Notes under the pieces: model-generated
Databases searched by the model: none
What the model saw: only the letters and a program-made list of their open reading frames with translations
Told to the model about the DNA's origin: nothing
Part shown: piece after piece, positions 8,332-22,042 of the stretch
Layout: each line of letters starts with the position of its first letter
How positions within the stretch are numbered: the stretch's first letter is position 1
DNA from: Blastococcus sp. MG754426
GTDB lineage: Bacteria; Actinomycetota; Actinomycetes; Mycobacteriales; Geodermatophilaceae
Assembly (NCBI RefSeq): GCF_021699055.1
Contig: NZ_SSXC01000001.1
Coordinates: 186,001-250,000 of the forward strand
DNA: 64,000 nt
Reading direction: 5' to 3'
Made by a program: the position numbers and the translations under genes

Positions 8332-9402
8332 TCAGTCCCGGCCCGCCGGTGGGTCGTCCGCGACGTCGAAGGCGTCCTCGTCGTAACCGCTGCCGGGGTC
8401 CTCCGCAGCCGCCCGGGCGCGCCGCACCAGCCACGGCTGCAGGTGGTCGTAGCCGCGGACGGAGACCCGCCGCAGCGGCCGGACCCGGTAGCCCTCCAGC
8501 GGGCGCAGCCGGTCGGCGAGGTCTCGGTCGACGAGCAGCGCGCGGGGGCGGGCCAGGGAGGTCAGCCGGCTGGCCAGGTTGACCACCGGCGAGTAGACGT
8601 CGCCGAGCCGGGTCAGGACCGCGCCGTACGCCGCCCCGACCCGCAGCGGCGGCCGGTCGTCGGCCGCCCAGGCGTCGGGGAGCTCGAGGCCGATGTCGGC
8701 CGCGTCGGTGGCCGACCGCGCGGTGAACAGGACGCCGTCCCCGACCGTCTTCACCACCCGGCCGTGGTGCCGGGCGATCACCTCCGCGGCGGTGCTCTCG
8801 AAGTCCTCGACCATCGCGCCCAGCTCGCGGCCGCCCATGCCCCGGCTGCGGGAGGTGTAGCCGACCAGGTCGGCGAAGCCGACGGCGAGCTCCCGGCGGT
8901 CACCGGGCCCGGTCGCCGCGAGCAGCCGGTCGACGTTGGCGACGAGGTGGCGGCGCCACACGTAGTCCTGCACCGCGCGCAGCCGGGGCAGCAGCGCCTG
9001 CGCGGCGGCCACCGCCCGCTCGGTGGTCGCGGCCGGGTCCTCGTCGGCCCGCGCGCCGCGGAGGAGCGCGTCGGCCAGCATGTCGGTCTGCCAGTCGGCC
9101 AGCCGGGACAGCGACTGCCCCATCGCCCGGGCGATGGAGGCCTCGCTCCCGGCGTCGACGAAGCCGGAGTCGATCAGCGTCGAGAGGACGCCGAGCGCCG
9201 CGATGTCGGCGTCGGTGAAGGCGGGGTCGTCGTCGGCGGCGTCGGGGAAGCCCAGCGCCCGCCACAGCCGCTGCGTCCGCTCGGGCGGCATCCCGGCCAT
9301 CCGCCCGACGTCCAGGCGGGTGTACCGGCGGGGGCCGTCGAGCAGCAGCCGCTCCAGCGCCTCGCGGACGCCGAGGTCGGGATCCTCCCCGGGACCACCC
9401 AT
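8332..9402 (-). CDS. class III adenylate cyclase, Rv1264-like
   Basis: A 356-residue protein. The N-terminal half (about 1-170) is a helical regulatory domain resembling that of the pH-sensing mycobacterial cyclase Rv1264. The C-terminal cyclase homology domain holds FADLVGYT, with the metal-binding Asp, and GDGVLF, with the second Asp region. It would make cAMP from ATP in the cytoplasm. The ATG chosen lies 14 bp after the stop of the universal stress gene, so the two form an operon. A CRP-type site upstream of whiB1 in this window is a plausible downstream target of cAMP. Guanylate cyclase activity cannot be excluded by eye. Confidence 0.82.
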   Translation of the reverse strand: MGGPGEDPDLGVREALERLLLDGPRRYTRLDVGRMAGMPPERTQRLWRALGFPDAADDDPAFTDADIAALGVLSTLIDSGFVDAGSEASIARAMGQSLSRLADWQTDMLADALLRGARADEDPAATTERAVAAAQALLPRLRAVQDYVWRRHLVANVDRLLAATGPGDRRELAVGFADLVGYTSRSRGMGGRELGAMVEDFESTAAEVIARHHGRVVKTVGDGVLFTARSATDAADIGLELPDAWAADDRPPLRVGAAYGAVLTRLGDVYSPVVNLASRLTSLARPRALLVDRDLADRLRPLEGYRVRPLRRVSVRGYDHLQPWLVRRARAAAEDPGSGYDEDAFDVADDPPAGRD

Positions 9403-9416
9403 GCCCGTCGCGGACC

Positions 9417-9887
9417 TCAGCCGGTGGTGTGGACGATGAGCACGTCGCACTGCGAGCGGCGGGACGCGTCGGCCGGCACCGACCCCAGCAGCCGGCCCTT
9501 GATCCCGCTCAGCCCGCGGTTGCCGACGACGAGCAGGTCGGCCTTCTCGCGGCGGACGACCTCCAGCAGCGTCTCGACCGGGGAGCCGGTCACGGCCACG
9601 GTGCGCACCTCGCCGGCGCCGGCGGCGAGGGCGCGCTCGGCCGCGGTGCGCACGGTCTCCTCGGCGGGGTGCGACCCGACCACCTGGTACGCCTCGTCGC
9701 CGAGGACGTCCTGGGCGCGGGCGAGCTCCCGCTCGTCGGTCTCCGCAGGCAGGTAGGCGCAGGCGACCACGAGCGTCGCGCCGCAGGCGCCGGCCAGCGC
9801 CCCGGCCCGGGCGACGGCGCGCAGCGACGACTCCGACCCGTCGGTGCCGACGACGACCGTGGAGTAGGCGTTCACGGGCTCGCTCAC
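9417..9887 (-). CDS. universal stress protein (UspA family)
   Basis: A 156-residue USP domain. It begins YSTVVVGTDGSESS and contains the ATP-binding pattern GNRGLSGIKGRLLGSVP near the C-terminus (G-x2-G-x9-G(S/T)). GTG 9887 is chosen over GTG 9896 because the -10 hexamer TAGAGT (9895-9900) ends 7 nt upstream of it, a leaderless arrangement, and would overlap the other start. It is followed after 14 bp by the adenylate cyclase gene. ATP-binding USPs of this type affect growth arrest and stress survival in actinobacteria. Confidence 0.87.
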   Translation of the reverse strand: MSEPVNAYSTVVVGTDGSESSLRAVARAGALAGACGATLVVACAYLPAETDERELARAQDVLGDEAYQVVGSHPAEETVRTAAERALAAGAGEVRTVAVTGSPVETLLEVVRREKADLLVVGNRGLSGIKGRLLGSVPADASRRSQCDVLIVHTTG

Positions 9888-10063
9888 GGCGCGCACTCTA
9901 GGCGACGCCGGCCGGCGGTGTGCCCGGGGTCACGCGCACCGGACCGGTGAACGTCGGGCGACGTGCGCGCGCGGGCTCCCGGATCGTCACCGCGGTGCGC
10001 TTGGATGGTCCGGACACGCGTCACCAGCCGAGGAGGAGCGTCATCGCCACCCCCCACTCCCCC

Positions 10064-11004
<941 letters not shown>

Positions 11005-11008
<4 letters not shown>

Positions 11009-11760
11009 CCAACCTGATCCGCGCGGAGTGGACCAAGCTGTTCACCACCAGGGTCTGGCTCGGCCTGCTCCTCGGCGCCTGCGTCATGGTGATCGGCTTC
11101 GCCGTCCTGCTCACCGCGTTCGCCGGCAACCCGGAGTCGGGCATCCCGGCCGTGGGCACGCCGCTCTACGAAGAGCTGGCGATGGCCAACGCGGTCAACG
11201 TCAACGTGCTGTTCCTGATCGTGGGCATCATCGGCATGACCCAGGAGTACCGGCACCGGACGGCCACCCCGACGTTCCTGACCACCCCGCGCCGGGGCAA
11301 CGTCGTGATCGCCAAGCTGCTCGCCTACGCCGTGGCGGCGGCGCTGTTCGCCCTGGTGGTGCTCGTCGTGAACTACGCGGCCGTCGCCGTCCACGCCGGC
11401 GCGCGGGGTGCGGCTCCCGCGCTGGACGCCGACAACCTGGGCACGCTCGGCAGTGCGGGGCTGGCCCTGGTCATCTACGCGATCATCGGCGTGGGGCTGG
11501 GCGCGCTGCTGCGCAACCAGGTGGGCGCGATCGTCGGCGGCCTGGTCTACCTGTTCGTCATCGAGCCGATCATCCGGTCGATCCCGGCCACGTCGGGGGC
11601 GTACAAGTGGATGCCGGGCGGTGCGCTGGAGGCACTCACCGCGACCTTCGAGGGTCCGGACCTGCTCGAGGCCTGGCAGGGCGGCCTCCTGCTGCTCGGT
11701 TACGGTCTCCTGGCGGCCCTGCTGGGCACCTTCCTGGCGGTCCGCCGAGACATCGCCTGA
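11005..11760 (+). CDS. ABC-2 transporter permease
   Basis: A 251-residue membrane protein with six predicted helices. It begins MTNLIRAEWTKLFTTRVW, the E-W-x-K-L-x-T/S-x-R pattern typical of ABC-2 permeases of actinobacteria. The ATG overlaps the stop of the ATPase gene, so the two make one exporter. It is followed by 77 bp and the ankyrin gene, which may be cotranscribed. Confidence 0.87.
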
Positions 11761-11837
11761 GGGGCCGGGGCCTCCCCGCACCCCTGCACCGGTCGAGCGC
11801 ACGCGCCGGGCAGCCCCGAACGCAGAACGGAGAACGC

Positions 11838-12647
11838 GTGACCACTCGCATGACCGTCCAACGGCTGGGCCGGCTGGTCGTCGACGGCGAGACCGAGGCC
11901 GTCCGGTCAGCGGTCGCCGAACAGCCGCAGCTCCTTCAGGGGGTCGTCGAGCGGGACGGGCACGGCGGCTGGACCCCGCTGCACCTGGCGGTCGCCTGCG
12001 ACCGCGCCGAGGTCGTCCGGCTGCTGGCCGCGGCCGGGGCCGACCTCACCGCCCGCACCGACCAGCACCGCACGCCGCTGCACGTGGCGCTCGAGCACGC
12101 ACCCGACCTGGTCCCGGTGCTGGTCGAGCTCGGCGCAGTGCTCGACGCCCCCAGCGCCGCCTACCTCGACGACGTCGACCGGCTCGCCGCCGAGCTCGAC
12201 GACGGCGCGGCGCTGGCCGACCCGGCCACCGGGGTCGACCTCCTGGCGTGGGCGGCGTTCGGCGGGGCCGCCCGTGCCGCCCGGCTCCTGCTGGACCGGG
12301 GCGCCGACGCCGACGGGGGCGCGCTGCACGCGGCCAGCGCCGGCGGCAGCGCGGAGCTGGTCCGCCTGCTCCTCGACGCCGGCGCCGACGTCGACCGCCG
12401 CGACGCCGACACCGGGCGCACCCCGCTGCACACCGCCGTGGCGGCGGGCGCGACCGGCGACGCACCGGAGATCGTCCGGGCGCTCCTGGACGCCGGCGCC
12501 GACGTGAACGCCACGACGCACGACGGCGCCAGCGCGCTCGACATCAGCCGCGTGGCGGCGGCCCGGCACCGGCAGGCCGACGAGGACCAGGCCAGCGGCA
12601 ACGACGCCCTGGTCGAGCTCCTCGTCGCCCACGGCGCCACGCACTGA
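11838..12647 (+). CDS. ankyrin-repeat protein
   Basis: A 269-residue soluble protein of ankyrin repeats. Clear units are GGWTPLHLAV (about 44), HRTPLHVAL (about 75), the degenerate VDLLAWAAFGG (about 134), GGALHAASAGG (about 160), GRTPLHTAV (about 193) and DGASALDIS (about 231), each ending in a LLxxGAD-type turn. There is no signal peptide or catalytic domain. The start is GTG 11838 (ATG 11850 is possible). It probably works as a protein-binding scaffold, with partner unknown. Confidence 0.82.
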   Translation: MTTRMTVQRLGRLVVDGETEAVRSAVAEQPQLLQGVVERDGHGGWTPLHLAVACDRAEVVRLLAAAGADLTARTDQHRTPLHVALEHAPDLVPVLVELGAVLDAPSAAYLDDVDRLAAELDDGAALADPATGVDLLAWAAFGGAARAARLLLDRGADADGGALHAASAGGSAELVRLLLDAGADVDRRDADTGRTPLHTAVAAGATGDAPEIVRALLDAGADVNATTHDGASALDISRVAAARHRQADEDQASGNDALVELLVAHGATH

Positions 12648-12709
12648 CCACCAGATGGGACGGGCGCGCGGAACCCGCTCCGCACCCGGTCGGTGCCCCG
12701 GCACGGGCG

Positions 12710-12715
12710 TAGACT
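12710..12715 (+). promoter_or_regulatory. -10 hexamer TAGACT of kgd
   Basis: TAGACT lies 64 nt before the kgd GTG, predicting a transcript start near 12722 and a leader of about 58 nt. It is identical to the hexamer upstream of the DUF3105 gene. No strong -35 box is evident. Confidence 0.45.
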
Positions 12716-12779
12716 CGACACCCGGTCCAGCGACGCGCCCCTCAGACGCAGCCCCGAGACGAAGAAGGCACTCGACCCC

Positions 12780-16550
<3,771 letters not shown>

Positions 16551-16575
16551 CCGGCGCCCCGCAGCGAACACCGAC

Positions 16576-16612
16576 GACGCCCGGCCCCCGATCACCCCGG
16601 GGGCCGGGCGTC
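16576..16612 (+). terminator. hairpin terminator after kgd
   Basis: A perfect 15-bp G+C stem: arms 16576-16590 and 16598-16612, loop of seven bases (ATCACCC). It lies 25 bp after the kgd stop and just before the -10 box of the next gene. Confidence 0.85.
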
Positions 16613-16626
16613 GTAGGTTCTCCGGC

Positions 16627-16815
16627 ATGTACTTCACCGACCGGGGCCTGGAGGAGCTGGCCGAGCGGCGCGGCGAGGAGCAGGTCACCCTCGCCTGGCT
16701 CGCCGACCAGATGCAGGCGTTCGTCGACCAGCACCCCGACTTCGAGGTGCCCGTCGAGCGGCTGGCCACCTGGCTGGCGCGCGGCGGCACGGACGACGAC
16801 GACCTCGAGGAGTGA
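16627..16815 (+). CDS. small DUF6104-type protein
   Basis: A 62-residue acidic protein beginning MYFTDRGLEELAERRGEE and ending in an Asp/Glu cluster. It matches my recollection of the actinobacterial DUF6104 family, which usually sits just downstream of kgd. Its function is unknown. TAGGTT at 16614-16619 ends 7 nt before the ATG with no ribosome site, so the mRNA is probably leaderless. Confidence 0.75.
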   Translation: MYFTDRGLEELAERRGEEQVTLAWLADQMQAFVDQHPDFEVPVERLATWLARGGTDDDDLEE

Positions 16816-16974
16816 GCTGACCGTCCCGCCGCTCGGGCTGGTGGTTCCGGGAGACCTCACCGCGTTGCGCACGAGCGTGGTGACGGGCAGCCGTATCCCG
16901 CGCCCCGCGCATGCGCGAACCGTCCTCCGGTGCGCCTCCGCCACGGACAGCCCCGCAGGCCGCACGCTCGGTAG

Positions 16975-17688
16975 GTGCTCGGTCACTCCCATGCGCTCTC
17001 CGGCCTCGCGGCAGGCGCCGCGACGCTGCCGTGGGCGCCCGTCCAGGGCGCGGTCGCCCAGGGGGCCTGGGTGGCCGCCGTCGGCGGTTTCGCGATGCTC
17101 CCCGACCTCGACCACCGCAACTCCACCGTGTCGGACATGTGGGGCCCCGTCACCGACGTGCCGGCCGGGGCGATCGGCGCGCTGGCGGGCGGGCACCGCT
17201 GGGGTACCCACGACGCCGTCCTCGCGCCGCTCGCCTTCGGGGCGCTGGCCGTGGCGGCCACCGGCGCATTCTGGTCCAGCCTGCTCCTGATGGCGCTGGC
17301 CATCGGGCTCGCGCTGCGCGCCCTGCACTTCGTCATCCCGGGCCGCACCGAGACGACGATCCTGGGCAACCTGCTGCTGTCGTGGGGCGGCGCCTGGCTG
17401 CTGCTCGACCACACCGGCACCCCGTCGTGGCTGCCCTGGGCGGTGGCGGCCGGCGTGCTCACCCACGTGGTCGGTGACGCGATCACCACGGCCGGGGTGC
17501 CCGTCCCGCTGCTCTGGCTGGTGAAGCGCAAGCGACTGGCGCTCTCACCCATCCGCACCGGCGCCACCGTGGAGCGGGTCGCGCTGGTGCCGCTCTTCGT
17601 CGTCGCCACCGTGGTCCTCGCCTACACCAACACCGACCTGCACACCGCCCTCGACCCGCTCGTGGACCGGCTCACCAGCGCGGGCTGA
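16975..17688 (+). CDS. membrane-bound metal-dependent hydrolase (YdjM/DUF457 type)
   Basis: A 237-residue protein with several membrane helices. Family features are the N-terminal GHSHALSG with metal-binding His, LPDLDHRNST (Asp/His cluster near residue 43) and a second His in GHRWGTHD (about residue 77). These match the LexA-regulated YdjM/DUF457 family of membrane-bound metal-dependent hydrolases, whose substrate is unknown. GTG 16975 puts the conserved motif at the N-terminus. It converges on a small zinc-ribbon-like gene 6 bp away. Confidence 0.75.
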   Translation: MLGHSHALSGLAAGAATLPWAPVQGAVAQGAWVAAVGGFAMLPDLDHRNSTVSDMWGPVTDVPAGAIGALAGGHRWGTHDAVLAPLAFGALAVAATGAFWSSLLLMALAIGLALRALHFVIPGRTETTILGNLLLSWGGAWLLLDHTGTPSWLPWAVAAGVLTHVVGDAITTAGVPVPLLWLVKRKRLALSPIRTGATVERVALVPLFVVATVVLAYTNTDLHTALDPLVDRLTSAG

Positions 17689-17694
17689 GCCGGT

Positions 17695-17979
17695 TCACGG
17701 GCGCGGGTTCGTCCGCGTCCACCCGCGGTCGTCGCGCCGGGCACCCTGACCGGCGCGGCAGCGGCGGCACACCACCTGCACCTCCTCGGCGTGCCGCCCG
17801 GACTCCGGCTGCACGTCCGGCCAGCCGACGTGCGGGAAACGGGTGAGCCGCGACCGGCTGAGCGCGAGCCCGCACACCGTCTCGTTGCGCCCCCGTTCCC
17901 AGGCGTGCACCTCCCCGGCGGGGTACCTGATGCCGTCGTCGGGGTCGACCCACTGACCCGTCGCCGCAACGCTCGCCAT
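17695..17979 (-). CDS. small Cys-rich conserved protein, function unknown
   Basis: A 94-residue protein beginning MASVAATGQWVDPDDGIRYP. It contains a Cys in ETVCGLAL (about 40) and a C-x2-C in VCRRCRAGQG (about 75-78), a possible incomplete zinc knuckle. I recall similar proteins as actinobacterial hypotheticals. The ATG 17979 frame is preferred over overlapping frames because its product has balanced composition with conserved-looking Trp/Tyr/Cys residues. It is transcribed away from rtcB. Confidence 0.55.
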   Translation of the reverse strand: MASVAATGQWVDPDDGIRYPAGEVHAWERGRNETVCGLALSRSRLTRFPHVGWPDVQPESGRHAEEVQVVCRRCRAGQGARRDDRGWTRTNPRP

Positions 17980-18054
17980 GGGGCCCCGGTACCCACCGGT
18001 GCGGGGTCCGGCAAACGAGTCGCCGGAGGTGACCGGTCCCCGCAGAATCCAGGG

Positions 18055-19242
18055 GTGGAGAGACTTGCGGACAAGCTGCTGAACTGGGCGAGCATCCTCG
18101 ACGACGAGACCCGCCGGCAGGCCGAGCGCACCGCCTCCCTCGACATCGTGCACCCGCACGTGGCGCTGATGCCCGACGCCCACCTGGGCAAGGGCGCCAC
18201 CGTGGGCTCCGTCCTGCCGACGCGCGCCGCGATCATCCCGGCCGCGGTGGGCGTCGACATCGGCTGCGGCATGATCGCCGTCCGCACGCCCTGGACGGTG
18301 GACGAGGTTCGGGCCCGCGGCCCCCTCGCACCGCTGCGCGGTGACATCGAGCGCGCCGTCCCGCTGTCGGCCGGCCGCTACAACAGGAAGCTGACCGAGA
18401 CCGCCCGGCGCCGGGTCGCCGAGCTCGAGGCGACGGCCGAGGAGCTCGGCGACCGCGTCCTGCACGCGGTGACGACGACGGCCCCGAACTGGGCGCTGCA
18501 GCTGGGCAGCCTGGGGTCGGGCAACCACTTCATCGAGGTGACCGCGGACGAGCGGGACCGCGTCTGGCTCTTCCTGCACTCCGGCAGCCGCGGGGTGGGC
18601 AACAAGATCGCCCAGAAGCACATCGCGATCGCGCAGGAGCGGGCGCGGCGCGACGGCCTCGCCCTGCCCGACCGCGACCTCGCCTGGCTGGACGAGGGCA
18701 CCCCGGAGTTCGACGGCTACGTCGCCGAGCTGCGGTGGGCGCAGCACTTCGCGCTGCTCAACCGCGAGGAGATGATGGACCGGGTCGCCGACGCCCTGGC
18801 CCGGCACATGCGTGCCGACGCGACGCCGGAGCTCGAGAGGGTCAACTGCCACCACAACTTCACCCAGCACGAGCGGCACTTCGGCGAGGAGCTGTGGGTG
18901 TCGCGGAAGGGCGCCATCCAGGCGGAGGAGGGGCAGGCCGGGCTCATCCCGGGCTCGATGGGGACGGCGAGCTACGTGGTCACCGGCCTGGGCAACCCGG
19001 AGTCGCTGAACAGCTCGCCGCACGGCGCAGGCAGGGTGTACTCGCGGAGCAGGGCGCGCCGGACGTTCACGCGGGCCCAGCTCGACGAGTCGATGCGCGG
19101 GATCGAGTGGCGGCACAGCGACGCGTTCCTCGACGAGATCCCCGCTGCGTACAAGGACGTCGACGTCGTGATGGCCGACGCCGCCGACCTGGTGGAGGTC
19201 CGGCACACCCTGCGCCAGTTGGTGAACGTCAAGGGCGACTGA
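18055..19242 (+). CDS. rtcB: RtcB-family RNA ligase
   Basis: A 395-residue RtcB. RtcB enzymes join RNA 2',3'-cyclic phosphate or 3'-phosphate ends to 5'-OH ends using GTP and Mn2+. Conserved residues are visible: Mn-binding Cys in GVDIGCGM (about 66-73), His in GSGNHFIE (about 157), HSGSRGVG, NCHHNF, PGSMGTASYVV, and the guanylated His in SPHGAGRVYSR near residue 323. It is slightly shorter than E. coli RtcB (408). The GTG start lacks a clear ribosome site. No archease or RtcA gene is adjacent. Confidence 0.88.
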   Translation: MERLADKLLNWASILDDETRRQAERTASLDIVHPHVALMPDAHLGKGATVGSVLPTRAAIIPAAVGVDIGCGMIAVRTPWTVDEVRARGPLAPLRGDIERAVPLSAGRYNRKLTETARRRVAELEATAEELGDRVLHAVTTTAPNWALQLGSLGSGNHFIEVTADERDRVWLFLHSGSRGVGNKIAQKHIAIAQERARRDGLALPDRDLAWLDEGTPEFDGYVAELRWAQHFALLNREEMMDRVADALARHMRADATPELERVNCHHNFTQHERHFGEELWVSRKGAIQAEEGQAGLIPGSMGTASYVVTGLGNPESLNSSPHGAGRVYSRSRARRTFTRAQLDESMRGIEWRHSDAFLDEIPAAYKDVDVVMADAADLVEVRHTLRQLVNVKGD

Positions 19243-19262
19243 CGCGCTACGGTCTCGATCCC

Positions 19263-20606
19263 GTGACCACCGTCCCACCCGGCGCCCGGCTGACCCGGGG
19301 CACGCACCTGGGCTACGCCACGGGCTCGATCGGGACGGCGGCGTTCGGCACGGTCCCCGGGCTGCTGCTCCTGTACTACCTGACCGACGTGCTGGGCGTG
19401 GCCGCGGCGATCGCCGGCCTGGTGGTGTTCGCGCCGAAAGCCTGGGACGTGCTGCTCAACCCGTGGGTCGGGGGCCGCTCGGACCGCACCGAGGGCCGCT
19501 GGGGGCCGCGCCGGCCGTGGATGCTGGCCGGCGGGCTAGCGCTCCCCCCGCTGTTCGTCCTGGTGTTCGCGGGACCCGGCGCCCCACCGGGGGTGGCCGC
19601 CGCCTGGGTGGGGGTCACCTTCCTGCTCGCCGCCACCGCCTACGGCTTCTTCCAGGTGCCCTACGTCGCGCAACCGGCGGAGATCACCGACGATCCCGAC
19701 GAGCGGTCGGCGCTGATCTCCTGGCGGGTCGCCGCGCTGGCGGTCGGCATCCTGCTGGCCGGCGCGGGCGCACCCGCCGTCGTGGACGCGTTCGGCGGCG
19801 GGCGGGACGGCTACCTCGCCATGTCCGTCTTCGTCGCCGTGCTGCTGGCCGGTGGCATGCTCGGGGCGGTCATCGGCACCCGCAACGCACCCACGCTGAC
19901 CCGGGTGCGCAGCGAGGGCCGGCTGCTGACCACGCTGCGGCTGGCCTGGGGCTCGCGGCCGTTCCGGGTGCTGCTCACCGGCTTCGTCGTCCAGGCGCTC
20001 GGCATCGGCGTGATGCTCGCCGGGGTGCCGTACTTCTCCCGGTACGTCCTCGGCGATGCAGCCGCGGGGACGCTGCTGTTCGCCGCCCTCGTCGCACCGG
20101 CCATCCTGGTCATGCCGCTGTGGCTGGGGTTCAGCCGCCGGTTCGGCAAGCGACGCGGCCTCCTGGTCTCGTCGGGGGTGTTCACCTCGTCGGCCGCGGC
20201 GCTCGGCGCCGCCTCCGGTGGGGGGACCGCCGTGGTCCTGCCGTTCGTGGTGCTCGTCGGCATCGGGTACGCCGGCATGCAGATGTTCCCCCTGGCGATG
20301 CTCCCCGACGTCATCGCCGCCGACGAGGCCGCGTCGGGGCAGCGCCGGGCCGGCGTCTTCACCGGGGTCTGGACCGCCGCGGAGACCCTGGGTCTGGCGA
20401 TCGGGCCGGGCCTGCTGGGCGGGCTGCTCGCGCTCGCCGGCTACGTGTCCTCCCGGGGGGACGACGTGGTCGCGCAGTCGGACACCGCGGTCTCCGCCAT
20501 CCTGCTGGGCTTCACCCTGGTCCCCGCGCTGCTCGTGCTCGCCAGCCTGCCCGTCCTCGCCCGCTACCGGCTCGACGCCGTCCCCACCCAGGAGGTCCCC
20601 GCGTGA
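19263..20606 (+). CDS. MFS transporter, GPH (sugar:cation symporter)-like
   Basis: A 447-residue transporter with about 12 helices. It resembles the GPH/MFS_2 group through the loop DRTEGRWGPRRPWML between helices 2 and 3 and the D-x-x-x-N-P pattern in WDVLLNPWVGGRSD. The stop overlaps the GTG of the PLP lyase gene (GTGA), so transport and lyase are linked. The substrate may be the lyase substrate or product. TACGGT at 19248-19253 lies 9 nt before the GTG start with no ribosome site, consistent with a leaderless mRNA. Confidence 0.82.
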   Translation: MTTVPPGARLTRGTHLGYATGSIGTAAFGTVPGLLLLYYLTDVLGVAAAIAGLVVFAPKAWDVLLNPWVGGRSDRTEGRWGPRRPWMLAGGLALPPLFVLVFAGPGAPPGVAAAWVGVTFLLAATAYGFFQVPYVAQPAEITDDPDERSALISWRVAALAVGILLAGAGAPAVVDAFGGGRDGYLAMSVFVAVLLAGGMLGAVIGTRNAPTLTRVRSEGRLLTTLRLAWGSRPFRVLLTGFVVQALGIGVMLAGVPYFSRYVLGDAAAGTLLFAALVAPAILVMPLWLGFSRRFGKRRGLLVSSGVFTSSAAALGAASGGGTAVVLPFVVLVGIGYAGMQMFPLAMLPDVIAADEAASGQRRAGVFTGVWTAAETLGLAIGPGLLGGLLALAGYVSSRGDDVVAQSDTAVSAILLGFTLVPALLVLASLPVLARYRLDAVPTQEVPA

Positions 20607-22042
20607 CGCCCCAGGACGTGCTCGCCGAGCTGACCGCGCTGCAGCGCGGCGACGTGCCCACCCACGGCGGGGCGACCATGGCCTACGTCTACGACTCCGG
20701 GCTCGCCGAGGTGGACGAACTCGCCGGGGCCGCGCAGGCCGCGTTCCAGTGGACCAACGCGCTCGACCCGACGGCCTTCCCCAGCGTCGCCCGCATCGAG
20801 AACGACCTCGTCGGCGCCGCGCTCGAGCTGCTGGGGGGCGGCCCGGACGCCGTCGGGACGCTCACCAGCGGCGGCACGGAGAGCTGCCAGCTCGCCGTCC
20901 TGGCCGCGCGCGAGCAGTGGCGCGCCCGGGGCGGCACCGGGCGGCCGCGCATGCTGCTGCCCGTCACCGCCCACGCCGCGTTCCGCAAGGCCGCGCACCT
21001 GTTCGACGTCGAGGTCGCCGACATCCCGGTCGACCCGGTCACCTGCCGGGCCGTCCCCTCGGCGGTGGCCCGCCGGCTCGACGAGCGCGCGGTCCTGGTG
21101 GTGGTCAGCGCGCCCTCCTACCCGCACGGCGTCCTGGACCCGGTCGGGGAGGTCGCGGGGCTCGCAGCCGGCGCCGGGGTGCCCTGCCACGTGGACGCCT
21201 GCATCGGCGGCTGGGTGCTGCCGTTCCTGGACGACGTCCCCGAGCCGTTCGACCTCTCCGTCCCGGGCGTGACGTCGCTGTCGGTGGACCTGCACAAGTA
21301 CGGCTACGCCCCCAAGGGCGTCTCGCTGCTCCTCACCGCCACCCCGGAGCTGCGGCACGCACACTGGTTCAGCACCGCCGGCTGGCCCGGCTACCCCGTG
21401 GTCAACCCGACCCTGGCCGGCACCCGCCCCGCCGGCGCGATGGCGGCCGCCTGGGCGGTGCACCGCTGGGTGGGCACCGACGGCTACCGGGAGCTGGCCC
21501 ACCGGGCCAGGGGCGCCGCGGTGCGGCTCGCCGCCGGGGCCGCCGCGATCGACGGGCTCCGGGTCGTCGGCCGGCCGGTCGCGACGCTGGTGGCCCTGGC
21601 CGCGGACGGCCCCGACGGCGTCGACGTGCTGCACCTCGCCGACGAGATGACCGCGCGCGGCTGGCTGCTCCAGCCGCAGCCGCCCTTCCCCCAGGACGGC
21701 GGCGACCTCCCCGCCACCCTGCACCTCACCGTCACGGCAGCGACCGCCGGGCGCGTCGAGGCGCTGCTGGCCGACCTCCGCGACGCCGCGCGGGCCGCGG
21801 CCGCCCTCCCCCGCCCCGTGCCGGACCCCGGGCTGGTGGCCGCGGCCGCCACGATCGACCCGGCGGCGCTGACCGTCGCGGAGGTCGAGGCGCTCCTGGA
21901 GCTGGCCGGGGTCTCCGGCGGGTCGCTGCCCGAGCGCATGGCCCCCGTGCACGCCCTGGTGGCGGCCCTCCCCCGGCCGGTGGCCGAGCGACTGCTGGCC
22001 GGCGTCCTCGGGCGGGTCTACCGCCCCGCGCTCACCGCGTGA
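20603..22042 (+). CDS. PLP-dependent lyase/decarboxylase, sphingosine-1-phosphate lyase-like
   Basis: A 479-residue fold-type I PLP enzyme of the group II decarboxylase superfamily. The internal-aldimine Lys is in SVDLHKYGYAPKG (about residue 232), whose HKYGYAPKG sequence is characteristic of sphingosine-1-phosphate lyases. TSGGTESCQLAV (phosphate cup), HVDACIGGW and the upstream ENDLVGAALELLGG agree. Many bacteria without sphingolipids carry such enzymes, so the substrate may be another phosphorylated amino alcohol or an amino acid. A C-terminal extension of about 80 residues is unusual. GGAGG at 20591-20595 and the GTGA overlap couple it to the MFS gene. Confidence 0.8.
   Translation: MTPQDVLAELTALQRGDVPTHGGATMAYVYDSGLAEVDELAGAAQAAFQWTNALDPTAFPSVARIENDLVGAALELLGGGPDAVGTLTSGGTESCQLAVLAAREQWRARGGTGRPRMLLPVTAHAAFRKAAHLFDVEVADIPVDPVTCRAVPSAVARRLDERAVLVVVSAPSYPHGVLDPVGEVAGLAAGAGVPCHVDACIGGWVLPFLDDVPEPFDLSVPGVTSLSVDLHKYGYAPKGVSLLLTATPELRHAHWFSTAGWPGYPVVNPTLAGTRPAGAMAAAWAVHRWVGTDGYRELAHRARGAAVRLAAGAAAIDGLRVVGRPVATLVALAADGPDGVDVLHLADEMTARGWLLQPQPPFPQDGGDLPATLHLTVTAATAGRVEALLADLRDAARAAAALPRPVPDPGLVAAAATIDPAALTVAEVEALLELAGVSGGSLPERMAPVHALVAALPRPVAERLLAGVLGRVYRPALTA

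Noticed and set aside
17672-17953. 93-codon minus-strand frame overlapping the small Cys-rich gene
   Set aside because: Arg/Pro/Gly-rich. The overlapping frame from ATG 17979 gives a protein with C-x2-C and balanced composition.
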